Origin: Variovorax paradoxus_P
Lineage (GTDB): Bacteria > Pseudomonadota > Gammaproteobacteria > Burkholderiales > Burkholderiaceae_C
Direction: 5' to 3' (one strand)
DNA length: 64,000 bases
NCBI RefSeq assembly: GCF_050627025.1
Contig: NZ_CP192472.1
The notes beneath the pieces are model-generated. The model did no database searches. It was not told the origin of the DNA and saw only the letters and a program-made list of their open reading frames with translations. This document shows positions 33,801-41,939 of this stretch, in pieces. The number at the start of each line of letters is the position of its first letter. The stretch's first letter is position 1. The translations under genes were made by a program, and so were the position numbers.

Positions 33801-35571
33801 GGCCGCCAATCGCGATGCGCGCCTGCAGTGGTTCTATGACCCGGCCGGCAACCTGACGCGCGAGCATCACCACTATCTTGCAAATGCGCGCACGGCGGTG
33901 TGGCAACACCGCTACGACGAGCTCAACGAGCGCATTGCCACCACTCGCCCTGACGGCCACGTGACCCAATGGCTCACCTATGGTTCTGGCCACGTGCACG
34001 GCCTTCTTGTCGATGGGCAAGACATTCTCGGGTTCGAACGCGATGATCTGCACCGCGAGGTGGCCAGGGAGCAAGGCAACGGCTTGAGCCAGCGCCAGAA
34101 GTACGACCCCGCCGGCCGGCTGCTGGAGCAGCGCATTTCGCAAACCGGCCGCGGCCCCGTCGATGCGCTGGAACTCAGCCGCCGCTACACCTACGACAAG
34201 GCTGGCCAGCTCACCTCGATCGGCGACAGCCGCCGTGGCCGGCTGGACTACCGCTACGACCCCGTCGGCCGCCTGCTCGAAGCCAACAGCCGACTCGGCC
34301 GCGAAGTGTTCGCCTTCGACCCCGCGGGCAACATCGTCGACCCTGCCCAGGCTGAAGGTCCGGTACAGCGCACGGCCAACAAGCTGCTCGACAACCTCCT
34401 GAAGGAATACGCAGGCACCAGCTACCGCTATGACGCGCGCGGTAATCTCATCGAGCGGGTGAAGAACGGGCGCAAGACCGTCTTTGCCTGGGACGGCTTC
34501 AACCGCATGGCAGCGGCTACCGACCACGACGGCATTACCACCACCTTCAGCTACGACCCCTTGGGGCGCCGCATTGCCAAGCGATCAGGCGACGCGACCA
34601 CCTCGTTCGGTTGGGACGGCGACGTGCTCGCGTTCGAAAGCACCCAAAGCACCGCTGCGCTCCACGAGCAGCAAGGGCAAGGATGGAGCGTGCACTACAT
34701 CCACGAGCGCGACTCCTTCGTGCCGCTGATGCAGATCAGGCAGCCGCGCGCCATGGCGCTGAGCGAAACGCCGGACGTGAAGGCGCTGATGGAAGCGAAC
34801 GGCGGCGCGTACGACATCGAGCAGGATCCCCTGTGGAATGGCGAACAGCGCAGCGTGCCGAGCGCCTTCGACAGGAAGGAGATGGCGTTTTATCAATGCG
34901 ACCACCTGGGCACTCCGCAGGAACTGACCGACCATGAAGGAAGCATTGCGTGGTCGGCGCAGCACAAGGCCTGGGGCGAGGCGCGCGAGACGATCAGCGA
35001 GGCGGGGAGAAGGGCGGGGTTCAGGAATCCGATCCGGTTCCAGGGGCAGTACTTTGATGAGGAAACGGGGCTGCATTACAACCGGTATCGGTACTTTGAC
35101 CCTCATTCAGGCAGATTCCTCTCGACGGACCCCATCCGATTAAAGGGAGGCGTCAATCTTCAACTTTTTGCCCCAAATCCAATAGAGTGGGTGGACCCGC
35201 TTGGGTTGGTGAGGCAGTCCAAAGCCAATAGATATCACGGTCCAAAACCCAAATATGACGACCCAGGTCATCACGATTCAAGGTCGCCTAATTTCAGAGG
35301 CGGAGGCTCCGGGAAAACATCCTTGATTCCATGCAATGCATCCGAATTGTTCAGGGGAGCCATACCGGACAGAGAGGGTAAGCATTGGTACTCGCTGGAT
35401 GAACAAGGTGTGGTCCATCGGTTTGGAAACAGCAATGATGGGAAGGCTCATTGGAATGGTGATAGCTCGCAAGGTCGAGGAATCGTCATGCCTCCAGAGG
35501 TTCAAAAACGAATCGATTCAATGCAAAAGGACGGGGTTCATAGCCTAAGGAGGTGTGAAATTGGAAAATAG
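30883..35571 (+). CDS. Rhs-family T6SS effector 2 with unassigned C-terminal tip
   Basis: A 1,562-residue paralogue of rhs1 with the same plan: N-terminal hydrophobic region, DUF6531-like segment near 345, YD repeats and a core ending DPLGL (1438-1442). The start at 30883 has GAGAGGAAG upstream. The 119-residue tip (from about 1444) shares nothing with the rhs1 tip. It contains SGKTSLIPCNASELF, KHWYSLDEQGVVHRFG and KAHWNGDSS, a layout seen in small nuclease or RNase toxins, but I cannot assign it. DNA after the core is markedly more AT-rich, as expected for a swapped tip. Confidence 0.9.
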   Translation: MAGTEGTKAPTQREPQTAVAPLNTITREDVAAASKAVDDWLRSFSGGYVTLERLTMVLGSIPIVGNIMALVDVFLDIINIVEKKAKDGVEAFLTWVSLGINLIGLIPLPPTMAAARMSLRPTLHLVKQQLKSAASNLGEAIVTTLVGHLNATIVGELDKFIDGAIDKLDGILKSCADLADKIIDNLVDILRRVLGQKDLFTVARPGAAETKVHDPKTQSTWSRMWGTAVRYTKESANYVAKAAASQLPAGVASRVNGVITQMLDFKRLLRGQLSKLANREAQASIMWLLHKLRDALLRKKGKRSAIVSPQNGAKAERAKPGTALGHISKQADARGPSAGCKNCPAKARVGASISLAIGNESFTHTDFVLGAPLPIEWARTYASDLDAFDRGSLGARWITPYSMRVDIATPARGARKGRASLVYHAADGRSHSYPVLAVGQSYRDAIEEITVSRLSETLLALDFGKPLPAGAQGDWRELYELVDSKQPYFRLVAQQAKDGMSIGLRYDHVIASTGEQVLSDIISKQGDAVMAHVGTQPDAKTGLIRSLWELKDGQVVRQLAAYTHDAEHDLIAAQDENGASWSYTYSHHLVTRYTDRTGRGMNLEYDGTGADAKAVREWSDDGSFALQLEWDANIRLTYVTDALGGETWHYYDIEGYTYRVIHPDKLEEWFFRDDAKNVTRHVHTDGTTDDYTYDEDGNLQRHTRADGSQVHFEYDNQHRLTGIRDAEGGVWKRDYDAQGHLTEEIDPLGHKTEYAYDKAGRPVRITDAKGGVKALVYSPSGQLLSYTDCSAKTSQWEYDQRGRVTKAVDAAGNTTSYRYAAGQLEEIVLPDETSEHFTHDAEGRLLAHADALGRRTRYSYTRAGLIASRTDAAGRSLKYHWDLLGRLTELQNENGSHYNFRYDPVGRLLEETGFDRKTTHYRHEATTGTLAEVIEAGHATQLQFDALGRLVERNAGEGQLEHFAYDLNGRLVEAANRDARLQWFYDPAGNLTREHHHYLANARTAVWQHRYDELNERIATTRPDGHVTQWLTYGSGHVHGLLVDGQDILGFERDDLHREVAREQGNGLSQRQKYDPAGRLLEQRISQTGRGPVDALELSRRYTYDKAGQLTSIGDSRRGRLDYRYDPVGRLLEANSRLGREVFAFDPAGNIVDPAQAEGPVQRTANKLLDNLLKEYAGTSYRYDARGNLIERVKNGRKTVFAWDGFNRMAAATDHDGITTTFSYDPLGRRIAKRSGDATTSFGWDGDVLAFESTQSTAALHEQQGQGWSVHYIHERDSFVPLMQIRQPRAMALSETPDVKALMEANGGAYDIEQDPLWNGEQRSVPSAFDRKEMAFYQCDHLGTPQELTDHEGSIAWSAQHKAWGEARETISEAGRRAGFRNPIRFQGQYFDEETGLHYNRYRYFDPHSGRFLSTDPIRLKGGVNLQLFAPNPIEWVDPLGLVRQSKANRYHGPKPKYDDPGHHDSRSPNFRGGGSGKTSLIPCNASELFRGAIPDREGKHWYSLDEQGVVHRFGNSNDGKAHWNGDSSQGRGIVMPPEVQKRIDSMQKDGVHSLRRCEIGK
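31018..31223 (+). repeat. 206-bp block identical to rhs1 24004-24209
   Basis: Partner of the shared N-terminal segment in rhs1, at a constant offset of 7,014. Confidence 0.8.
32479..33174 (+). repeat. 696-bp block identical to rhs1 25417-26112
   Basis: Partner of the conversion tract in rhs1. Identity ends abruptly at both borders. Confidence 0.85.
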
Positions 35572-36076
35572 AGTTCAACCATTTAGAATAGAGATTAAAA
35601 AAACTATCCTGTCGGACGGTCGAAGGTTTGCTCAGTGCTGTTTTTTTGTATCTGATGCAATTATTGGGGATTTCGATCAATACATGGCGCTCGGTAGCTT
35701 GGAGTTGGCGATTGGGGATTTGATTGGGCGCATGAAAAAACTCCCGGAATGCGATTTCGGATTCGCGGGAGGCATCGAAGCTGTGTTTGAAGGATTGAGT
35801 AAGGCCTTTTTGCATGGGGATTTCTGGTTTTTCCAAGCGATCGAGGAATGTGCGCAATTAAGCGATGCTGACTTCAATAGATTTTCCGCAGTTCCTTTGG
35901 CTGTTGAGGCTTTTGATGGAGAAGAGGCTTACCTGATAAAGTTTGATGGGCGATGGCGATTTGTTTGGAGGCAGTGGGACACAAAGATGATAAATTCCGC
36001 TCTATTGGATCGGCAATTTTTTGTTGACGAATTGAATTCGTCATTGAATAAGATTGGTAATCTGTCAGATTCATGA
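35561..36076 (+). CDS. Putative Rhs2 immunity protein
   Basis: About 171 residues, acidic, AT-rich relative to the chromosome, with no signal peptide. A strong AAGGAGG at 35547-35553 is one base from an in-frame GTG (35555) but 7 bases from TTG 35561, so the TTG start (then ENRVQPFRIEIKK) is preferred. Either way it overlaps the end of rhs2. Central features are QYMALGSLELAIGDLIGRM and HGDFWFFQAIEE. No family recognised; immunity role is inferred from position after the variable tip. Confidence 0.68.
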   Translation: MENRVQPFRIEIKKTILSDGRRFAQCCFFVSDAIIGDFDQYMALGSLELAIGDLIGRMKKLPECDFGFAGGIEAVFEGLSKAFLHGDFWFFQAIEECAQLSDADFNRFSAVPLAVEAFDGEEAYLIKFDGRWRFVWRQWDTKMINSALLDRQFFVDELNSSLNKIGNLSDS

Positions 36077-36209
36077 TGGCGCAAATATTTCCCCGCTACA
36101 TTCGTAAGATGCATTGCTACCTATTCGCATGAGCGATGACGAGCTTGATGGGTTTCACATCAACGAAGAGCCTTGTCGCGCCAAGCTGTTCCATGCAATG
36201 AAGGTGGAC

Positions 36210-36572
36210 TGTTGATTGCCGCCGAAAATTGACCCTCTAAACGCAGTAATTTCCGTCTAAGACTGACCCACGTAAAACTCTACCCTGCTCATTTTTAAAG
36301 CAGGGGATCCTAGGAGTGATAGACGTGGCGACATTGAGTGTCATCAGACGCTGGGCCCTGCGCGAGCAGATGTCCATTCGCGAGATAGCTAGGCGTACAG
36401 GCCTGTCTCGCAACACCGTAAAGAAGTACCTGCGGGCCGGCGAAGAAGCGCCGCGCTACGCCAAGCGAGCGAGCTCAAGCAAGCTCGACCCCTATGCCGA
36501 CAAGCTCGCGACCTGGCTCGCGATCGAGGCCACCAAATCGCGGAAACAGCGGCGCAATCTGCGGCAGATTCA
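36210..36572 (+). mobile_element. IS21-family remnant, left end only
   Basis: TGTTGATTGCCGCCGAAAAT at 36210 looks like an IS21-group terminus, followed by about 100 bases of leader and the first 86 codons of istA. The copy is cut off where orphan Rhs-toxin sequence begins; istB and the right end are missing. A 28-codon fragment (ATG 36129, MSDDELDGFHINEEPCRAKL...) runs into the left end, so the insertion probably interrupted some coding sequence there. The rest of 36077-36209 holds nothing I can assign. Confidence 0.7.
36316..36572 (+). pseudogene. istA: istA, truncated IS21 transposase
   Basis: Starts MIDVATLSVIRRWALREQMS and contains the N-terminal helix-turn-helix REIARRTGLSRNTVKKYLRAG of IS21 IstA. 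It keeps homology to RRNLRQIH and then reads into unrelated sequence. The DDE catalytic domain is absent, so it is not functional. Confidence 0.82.
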
Positions 36573-36671
36573 CACATCGACGAGTACGGTGATCGCATGG
36601 GTAAACACAAAGGTGAAGCAGGAAAAACAGTGGACCTCAAAGGTCTCAAATGCAGGAATGCGAAGTCATGA
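36573..36671 (+). pseudogene. Orphan Rhs-type toxin tail 1
   Basis: In a frame different from the istA fragment, codons from 36573 read HIDEYGDRMGKHKGEAGKTV..., ending at TGA 36669-36671. That stop overlaps the next ATG as ATGA, exactly like the rhs1 toxin/immunity junction. It has no start and no Rhs core, so it appears to be the last 32 residues of a displaced toxin tip truncated by the IS21 remnant. Confidence 0.6.
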
Positions 36672-37066
36672 TTGAATCCGCAGAGCGTTTTAGGGCTTTA
36701 TGTTCCAGTCAAGATCAGATGGATGTAAACAGATCTCTATCTGATCCGGCTTCTCTTGATGTCTGGGTAGAAATTATTAATACCGATGCGGCGCGACATC
36801 TGGATGTGGCGCAAAACCGTACCATTCCTGACGAAATCAAAAGACTGCTTGTCGAAAAGGGAAATCCCACTGTGCGCTCAATGATTGCCGAGAAGCGAAA
36901 ATTGCCGCCCGATCTGTTTTTTGTTCTATCTAGGGATTCGGACTCTCTTGCTCGGCGGAAAATTGCAGCTAACGAAAAGACCCCGCCCGAGATACTTCGG
37001 CATCTGCTTCAGGATGTTGACGAGAATGTTGCACGTGTTGCGCGATATAGCGTTGAGAACAGATAG
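36668..37066 (+). CDS. Orphan immunity-like protein 1 (HEAT/leucine-rich-variant-like)
   Basis: A 132-residue soluble protein, MIESAERFRALCSSQDQMD..., with repeated helical units around proline: RTIPDEIKRLLVEKGN, RKLPPDLFFVLSRDSD and EKTPPEILRHLLQDVDENVA. This resembles leucine-rich-repeat-variant or HEAT-like immunity proteins. Its ATG overlaps the end of a toxin-tail fragment. AT-rich composition matches neighbouring immunity genes. The toxin partner is no longer intact here. Confidence 0.66.
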   Translation: MIESAERFRALCSSQDQMDVNRSLSDPASLDVWVEIINTDAARHLDVAQNRTIPDEIKRLLVEKGNPTVRSMIAEKRKLPPDLFFVLSRDSDSLARRKIAANEKTPPEILRHLLQDVDENVARVARYSVENR

Positions 37067-37202
37067 CAAGTATGGGATCAGCAGATGTCCCGAACACACC
37101 TCATGTGCATTTGAATTTTTGGTCTCGAAAATTAGCAATGGTACGCCCACAAGGAACTTCCTAATTGCAAAGAATATTCACGTCCCGCTCGGGTGTTCAT
37201 GA
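37067..37202 (+). pseudogene. Orphan toxin tail 2, degraded
   Basis: Between the two orphan immunity genes, one frame reads GSADVPNTPHVHLNFWS and another reads EFLVSKISNGTPTRNFLIAK... to a TGA at 37200-37202 that overlaps the next ATG as ATGA. Together they look like the end of a toxin (HVH-type motif) broken by a frameshift. The assignment rests on position, overlap and motif style only. Confidence 0.45.
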
Positions 37203-37612
37203 TAGTTTTTTACTCTGGTCCGCTCAGCAAGAATGAACTCACTATCAGATTTGATGCTGATGGGGCTAACGAATTTCTATTGGGAGTTTTTAATATTTCA
37301 AAAAACGCGAACCGGTCAATGGGTGTCGAATGTGTTAAATATTCCGGGCGAGAATTTGTTGGTGCTCAGATCGAATTGAAAAGAGGGGACGAGGAGAGGC
37401 TGGAGATCAATGGTGCGAGACTAACCCTTGCCATGAGCGATGAGGCTTGTGAATATGCGGAGTTTTTGTTGAAAAAATTCATTGAAGATGGTGATTTTAG
37501 TCCATCAGAATTCTATGGATTTTCTAGAAAGGGTCGAAAATACAATACGCAGGTGTTTTTTGTAAAACTCTCTTCGCTTGAACTCTTGGCCTCTTCCAAC
37601 GGAATTAAGTAA
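37199..37612 (+). CDS. Orphan immunity-like protein 2
   Basis: A 137-residue protein from ATG 37199 (MIVFYSGPLSKNELTIRFD); GTG 37193 is an alternative start. It is beta-rich at the N-terminus and helical near AMSDEACEYAEFLLKKFIEDG. AT-rich like the other modules and overlapping a toxin-tail remnant as ATGA, it fits a displaced immunity gene. No family recognised. Confidence 0.62.
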   Translation: MIVFYSGPLSKNELTIRFDADGANEFLLGVFNISKNANRSMGVECVKYSGREFVGAQIELKRGDEERLEINGARLTLAMSDEACEYAEFLLKKFIEDGDFSPSEFYGFSRKGRKYNTQVFFVKLSSLELLASSNGIK

Positions 37613-37629
37613 GCACCGATGAACGGTGC
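37613..37629. other. Small hairpin at the end of the Rhs locus
   Basis: GCACCG and CGGTGC form a perfect 6-bp stem around ATGAA right after the last immunity stop. There is no T-tract, so it is at best a weak terminator. Apart from the palindrome at 37755, the remaining bases to 37885 show no gene. Confidence 0.35.
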
Positions 37630-37754
37630 TGTGAATCAAATAGAAGCAGCCTTGGTTCCGATGTTTGATCGTCACCCCCCACACTTCGCGCCGTGGGGGT
37701 TCACGCTACCGACAGCCCGTTACCACTCCTCACCGTTACCCCGGGTTTCCGATA

Positions 37755-37775
37755 ACTAAATCCACTTGATTTAGT
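37755..37775. promoter_or_regulatory. Perfect 21-bp palindrome upstream of the sugar ABC operon
   Basis: ACTAAATC, CACTT, GATTTAGT: 8-base arms with perfect complementarity, 110 bases before the binding-protein ATG. Its AT-rich arms stand out from the GC-rich surroundings. It is the best candidate operator for the ROK regulator encoded at the end of the same gene set. Confidence 0.55.
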
Positions 37776-37885
37776 CGCTTCGCTGTTCGATAGTCTCCCT
37801 GCGCCCGGACGCTCACGCCTTCTACGGCCAGCATCCGGATCCCAAGACCGCAGGCGCATCGCCGCCTGATCACGGAGACACACAC

Positions 37886-38890
37886 ATGCTCAGCTCCCGC
37901 TCCATCCTGGCCCTGGCGGCCATGTCCCTGGCTGCTTCGTCCGCCGCCTTTGCCGCCGACCAGCCGGTCATCGGCCTGGTCACCAAGACAGAAACCAACC
38001 CCTTCTTCGTCAAGATGAAGGAGGGCGCGCAGGAAGAGGCCAAGAAGCTCGGCGCCAAGCTGCTTTCAGGGGCGGGCAAGGCCGACGGCGACAACGCGGG
38101 GCAGATCACGGCCATGGAAAACATGATTGCCGCAGGCGCCAAGACCATCCTCATCACGCCGAGCGACGCCAAGGCCATCGTGCCGGCGATCAAGAAGGCG
38201 CGCGACAAGGGCGTGATGGTGATTGCGCTCGACAGCCCGGCCGATCCGCCGGACGCCACCGACGCGCTCTTTGCCACCAACAACTACACGGCCGGCGTGC
38301 TGATCGGCGAATACGCCAAGGCCGCCATGGCGGGCAAGCCGGCGAAGATCGTCGCGCTCGACCTGCTGCCGGGCCACCCGGTGGGCGCGCAGCGGCACAA
38401 CGGTTTCATGAAGGGCTTCGGCCTGCAGGCGAACGACGCCAAGTCGAACGAACTCTCGAAGGCGCCTGAAATCGTGTGCATGGCCGACAGCTTCGGCGAT
38501 CAGGCGAAGGCACAGACGGCGATGGAAAACTGCCTGCAGCGTGCGCCCGACGTGAACCTGGTCTACACCATCAACGAGCCCGCCGCGGCCGGTGCCTACA
38601 ACGCGCTGAAGCGCGCGGGCAAAGAGAAGGGCGTGATGATCGTCTCGGTGGACGGCGGCTGCCAGGGCATCAAGGACACCAACGCCGGTGTCATCGCGGC
38701 CACCTCGCAGCAGTACCCGCTCAAGATGGCGGCCATGGGCGTGGCGGCGGGCGTGGAGTTTGCCAAGACGGGCAAGAAGGCCTCGGGCTACGTAGACACG
38801 GGCGTGACCCTCATTGCCGGCAAGAGCGTGCCGGGCGTCGACAGCAAGGACACCAAGACCGGCGCCGAGCTGTGCTGGGGCAAGAAGTAA
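37886..38890 (+). CDS. Sugar ABC transporter periplasmic binding protein (FrcB-like)
   Basis: A 334-residue type I periplasmic binding protein. A cleavable signal peptide (SILALAAMSLAASSAAFA) is followed by PVIGLVTKTETNPFFVKMKEG, the typical opening of ribose/fructose-type proteins. TINEPAAAGAYNALKRAG and SVDGGCQGIKD form the hinge and second lobe. GGAGACACACAC precedes the ATG. It is the first gene of the transporter operon. Similarity in style to fructose-binding FrcB is noted, but the sugar is not proven. Confidence 0.9.
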   Translation: MLSSRSILALAAMSLAASSAAFAADQPVIGLVTKTETNPFFVKMKEGAQEEAKKLGAKLLSGAGKADGDNAGQITAMENMIAAGAKTILITPSDAKAIVPAIKKARDKGVMVIALDSPADPPDATDALFATNNYTAGVLIGEYAKAAMAGKPAKIVALDLLPGHPVGAQRHNGFMKGFGLQANDAKSNELSKAPEIVCMADSFGDQAKAQTAMENCLQRAPDVNLVYTINEPAAAGAYNALKRAGKEKGVMIVSVDGGCQGIKDTNAGVIAATSQQYPLKMAAMGVAAGVEFAKTGKKASGYVDTGVTLIAGKSVPGVDSKDTKTGAELCWGKK

Positions 38891-38909
38891 CCAAGGCCCG
38901 GAGCATCTG

Positions 38910-39869
38910 ATGGCGAAATCTCCGACGCACCACATTCCGTGGGGCGCCCTGGGGCCGTGGCTGGCCCTGCTTGGCGCATGCATCTTCTTTGCGACGCAGT
39001 CCGACCGCTTCCTGACGGGCGGCAATCTCTCGCTGATCATGCAGCAGGTGATGGTGGTCGGGGTGATCGCCATCGGCCAGACGCTGATCATTCTCACGGC
39101 GGGTATCGACCTGTCGTGCGGCATGGTGATGGCGCTGGGCAGCATCATCATGAGCAAGTTCGCCACCGAGCTCGGCTTGCCGGTGCCGGTGGCCATCTTG
39201 TGCGGCATTGGCGTGACCACGCTGTTCGGCCTGCTGAACGGCCTGCTGGTCACTCGCATCAAGCTGCCGCCTTTCATCGTGACGCTGGGCACGCTGAACA
39301 TCGCGTTTGCCATCACACAGCTGTATTCGTCGTCGCAAACCATCACCGATTTGCCCTCCGGCCTCACCGGGCTGGGCACCACCTTCACCATCGGCAGTGC
39401 CGAGGTGGCATGGGGCGCGGTGTTGATGCTGGTGCTGTATGCGCTTGCCTGGTTCGTGCTGCGCGAAACGGCCGCGGGCCGGCACATCTATGCGGTGGGC
39501 AACAACGCCGAGGCCACGCGCCTGGTGGGCATTCCCACCCAGCGCGTGCTGCTGGGCGTGTATGTGGCCGCGGGCGTGCTCTATGGCGTTGCCTCGCTGC
39601 TGTCGGTGGCGCGCACCGGCGTGGGCGACCCGAATGCGGGGCAAACCGAAAACCTCGACGCCATCACGGCCGTGGTGCTCGGCGGCACCAGCCTGTTCGG
39701 TGGGCGCGGCATTGTGCTGGGTTCGCTCATCGGCGTGCTGATCGTGGGCGTGTTCCGCAACGGGCTCACGCTCATGGGTGTGTCGTCGATCTACCAGGTG
39801 CTGGTAACGGGCGTGCTGGTAATTCTTGCGGTGGCGGCCGATCAACTCTCGCGCCGGGGAGCACGCTGA
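38910..39869 (+). CDS. Sugar ABC transporter permease (FrcC/RbsC-like)
   Basis: A 319-residue inner-membrane permease with about ten hydrophobic helices. GQTLIILTAGIDLSCGMVMALG and the C-terminal AVVLGGTSLFGGRGIVLGSLIG are BPD_transp_2 family signatures. The start at 38910 lies 19 bases after the binding-protein stop. Its stop shares one base with the ATPase ATG. Confidence 0.92.
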   Translation: MAKSPTHHIPWGALGPWLALLGACIFFATQSDRFLTGGNLSLIMQQVMVVGVIAIGQTLIILTAGIDLSCGMVMALGSIIMSKFATELGLPVPVAILCGIGVTTLFGLLNGLLVTRIKLPPFIVTLGTLNIAFAITQLYSSSQTITDLPSGLTGLGTTFTIGSAEVAWGAVLMLVLYALAWFVLRETAAGRHIYAVGNNAEATRLVGIPTQRVLLGVYVAAGVLYGVASLLSVARTGVGDPNAGQTENLDAITAVVLGGTSLFGGRGIVLGSLIGVLIVGVFRNGLTLMGVSSIYQVLVTGVLVILAVAADQLSRRGAR

Positions 39870-40675
39870 TGAACGCCGCGGCCAACCTCAAAACTCCCAA
39901 GATCGTGATGCAGGCCAAGGGCCTGGTAAAGCGCTACGGCCAGGTAACGGCGCTTGACGGTGTCGACTTCGAGCTGCGCGAAGGAGAAATTCTCGCGGTG
40001 ATCGGCGACAACGGCGCCGGCAAGTCGTCGCTCATCAAGGCACTTTCGGGTGCGGTGGTGCCCGACGAAGGCGAGATCCTGCTCGACGGCGCGCCGGTGC
40101 ATTTTCGGAACCCGCTCGATGCGCGCCGAGCGGGCATCGAAACGGTCTACCAAGACCTGGCCGTGGCCCCCGCCATGACCATCTACGAGAACCTCTTTCT
40201 CGGCCGCGAGCTGCGGCGCCCGGGCTTCATGGGCAACGTGCTGCGCATGCTCGACAAAAAGAAGATGCTGCAGGAAAGCGCCGCGCGCATGGCAGACCTG
40301 AAGGTCGGCATCCAGTCGATGACGCAGGCGGTCGAAACGCTTTCGGGCGGGCAGCGGCAATGCGTGGCCGTTGCGCGCAGCGCGGCCTTTGCGCGGCATG
40401 TGGTCATCATGGACGAGCCGACCGCAGCGCTCGGCGTGAAAGAGGGCAACATGGTGCTCGAGCTGATCCGCCGCGTGCGCGATCGCGGGCTGCCCGTGGT
40501 GCTCATCAGCCACAACATGCCGCACGTGTTCGAAGTGGCCGACCGCATTCACGTGGCGCGGCTCGGCAAGCGCGCGGCGGTGCTCAATCCGAAGAACATC
40601 AGCATGAGCGACACGGTGGCCGTGATGACCGGCGCCATGACAGCAGACCAACTGCCTGCGGAGGCGCATGCCTGA
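39869..40675 (+). CDS. Sugar ABC transporter ATP-binding protein (FrcA-like, single domain)
   Basis: A 268-residue ATPase with one nucleotide-binding domain: Walker A GDNGAGKSS near residue 50, signature LSGGQRQ, Walker B VVIMDEPTAALG. Ribose-type systems usually have a tandem ATPase of about 500 residues; the single-domain form matches the fructose FrcA type and would act as a homodimer. It overlaps the ROK gene by 8 bases. Confidence 0.92.
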   Translation: MNAAANLKTPKIVMQAKGLVKRYGQVTALDGVDFELREGEILAVIGDNGAGKSSLIKALSGAVVPDEGEILLDGAPVHFRNPLDARRAGIETVYQDLAVAPAMTIYENLFLGRELRRPGFMGNVLRMLDKKKMLQESAARMADLKVGIQSMTQAVETLSGGQRQCVAVARSAAFARHVVIMDEPTAALGVKEGNMVLELIRRVRDRGLPVVLISHNMPHVFEVADRIHVARLGKRAAVLNPKNISMSDTVAVMTGAMTADQLPAEAHA

Positions 40676-41897
40676 TGCACAAGCTTCCGCTGGTCTGCGC
40701 CCGCCCGACCTGTTGCGACCGCGCGGCTCCAACCAGGTGGGAATGCGCCAGTTCAACGAGCGCGTGGTGCTGCAGGCCCTGCGCGTTCACACCAGCCTGC
40801 CAAAGGCCGATCTTGCGCGGCTCACGGGGCTGAGCGCGCAGACCATCGGGCTTATTACCGCACGGCTCGAGGAAGACCAGCTCATCGTCAAGCAGGGCCG
40901 CGTGCGTGGCCGCATCGGGCAGCCTTCGGTGCCGCTGGCGCTGAACCCCGACGGTGCCTTTGCCATAGGCATCAAGGTGGGGCGGCGCGGCGCCGAATGG
41001 TTGCTGATCGACTTTGCAGCGCAGGTGCGCGAGCGCCACGCCATGAGCTACGACTTTCCGGATGCGCAGGCATTGCTGCCCGCCATTGCCGAGCATATTC
41101 ATCGCCTGCGCGACGGGCTCGGGCCGCTGGCCGCGCGCAACGTGGGCGTAGGCCTGGCCGCACCATTCCTGCTTGGCGGCTGGCACCGCACGCTGGGCTT
41201 GTCGAAGGCGCAGTCGGACGAGTGGAACCAGATGGACTTGCTGGCCGAGGTGAGGGCGCGCACCGATGTGCCGGTGAGCTTTGCGCGCGACACGGTGGCC
41301 GCCTGCGTGGCGGAGCTGGTCGGTGGGCGCGGGCACGACCTGAAGAGCTTTCTGTACATCTTCGTCGACACCTTCGTGGGCGGCGGGCTGGTCATCGATT
41401 CGCACCTGCACACGGGTGCGCACGGCAACGCGGGCGCACTGGCTTCGTTGCCAATGCAGTCGGTGCGGGCCGGTGGGGCACTGCCGCCGCAGGTGATGGC
41501 CGAGGCTTCGCTGTGGGAGCTGGAGCAGCGGCTGCAGGCCCAAGGGCTCGACACCACCGCGGCCTACGACGACCGCGCGCTGCAGGCGCCGTATGCCCCT
41601 GTGACGCAAGCCTGGCTCGGCTCGGCATCGCTGGCCCTGGCGCATGCGATCGTCAGCAGCACCGCCGTGCTCGACCTGGCCGACGTGGTGATGGATGGTT
41701 CGATGTCGCGCTCGCTATTGCAGGCGCTGCTCGAGCAAACGCGCGCGGCGCTGGCGCAGTGCAATTGGGAAGGGCTCTGGCCGCCTCAGTTGCACGGTGG
41801 AAGGCTGGGCGCGCAGGCTTGCGCGCTAGGCGGGGCCATGTTGCCGCTGCATGCCAATTTCGCGCCCGACCACGATGTGTTCTTGAAGGCGGCCTGA
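40668..41897 (+). CDS. ROK-family transcriptional regulator
   Basis: A 409-residue regulator with an N-terminal winged helix (TSLPKADLARLTGLSAQTIGLITARLEED) and a C-terminal ROK sugar-kinase-like domain (GVGLAAPFLLGG; FVDTFVGGGLVIDSHLHTGAHGNAGALASL). The cysteine zinc motif of many ROK kinases is missing, in keeping with a regulator that senses but does not phosphorylate sugar. It overlaps the ATPase gene, so it is co-expressed with the transporter and probably controls it via the palindrome at 37755. Confidence 0.87.
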   Translation: MPDAQASAGLRPPDLLRPRGSNQVGMRQFNERVVLQALRVHTSLPKADLARLTGLSAQTIGLITARLEEDQLIVKQGRVRGRIGQPSVPLALNPDGAFAIGIKVGRRGAEWLLIDFAAQVRERHAMSYDFPDAQALLPAIAEHIHRLRDGLGPLAARNVGVGLAAPFLLGGWHRTLGLSKAQSDEWNQMDLLAEVRARTDVPVSFARDTVAACVAELVGGRGHDLKSFLYIFVDTFVGGGLVIDSHLHTGAHGNAGALASLPMQSVRAGGALPPQVMAEASLWELEQRLQAQGLDTTAAYDDRALQAPYAPVTQAWLGSASLALAHAIVSSTAVLDLADVVMDGSMSRSLLQALLEQTRAALAQCNWEGLWPPQLHGGRLGAQACALGGAMLPLHANFAPDHDVFLKAA

Positions 41898-41939
41898 GCG
41901 GACTTCGCTCTCGAAGCTCGCAGATCACGCACTCACAAT

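Noticed and set aside
31702..34527. 941-codon open frame on the minus strand opposite rhs2
   Set aside because: It mirrors the repetitive high-GC codon pattern of rhs2; a similar mirror frame exists opposite rhs1 (23848-26487). No ribosome site or recognisable domain.
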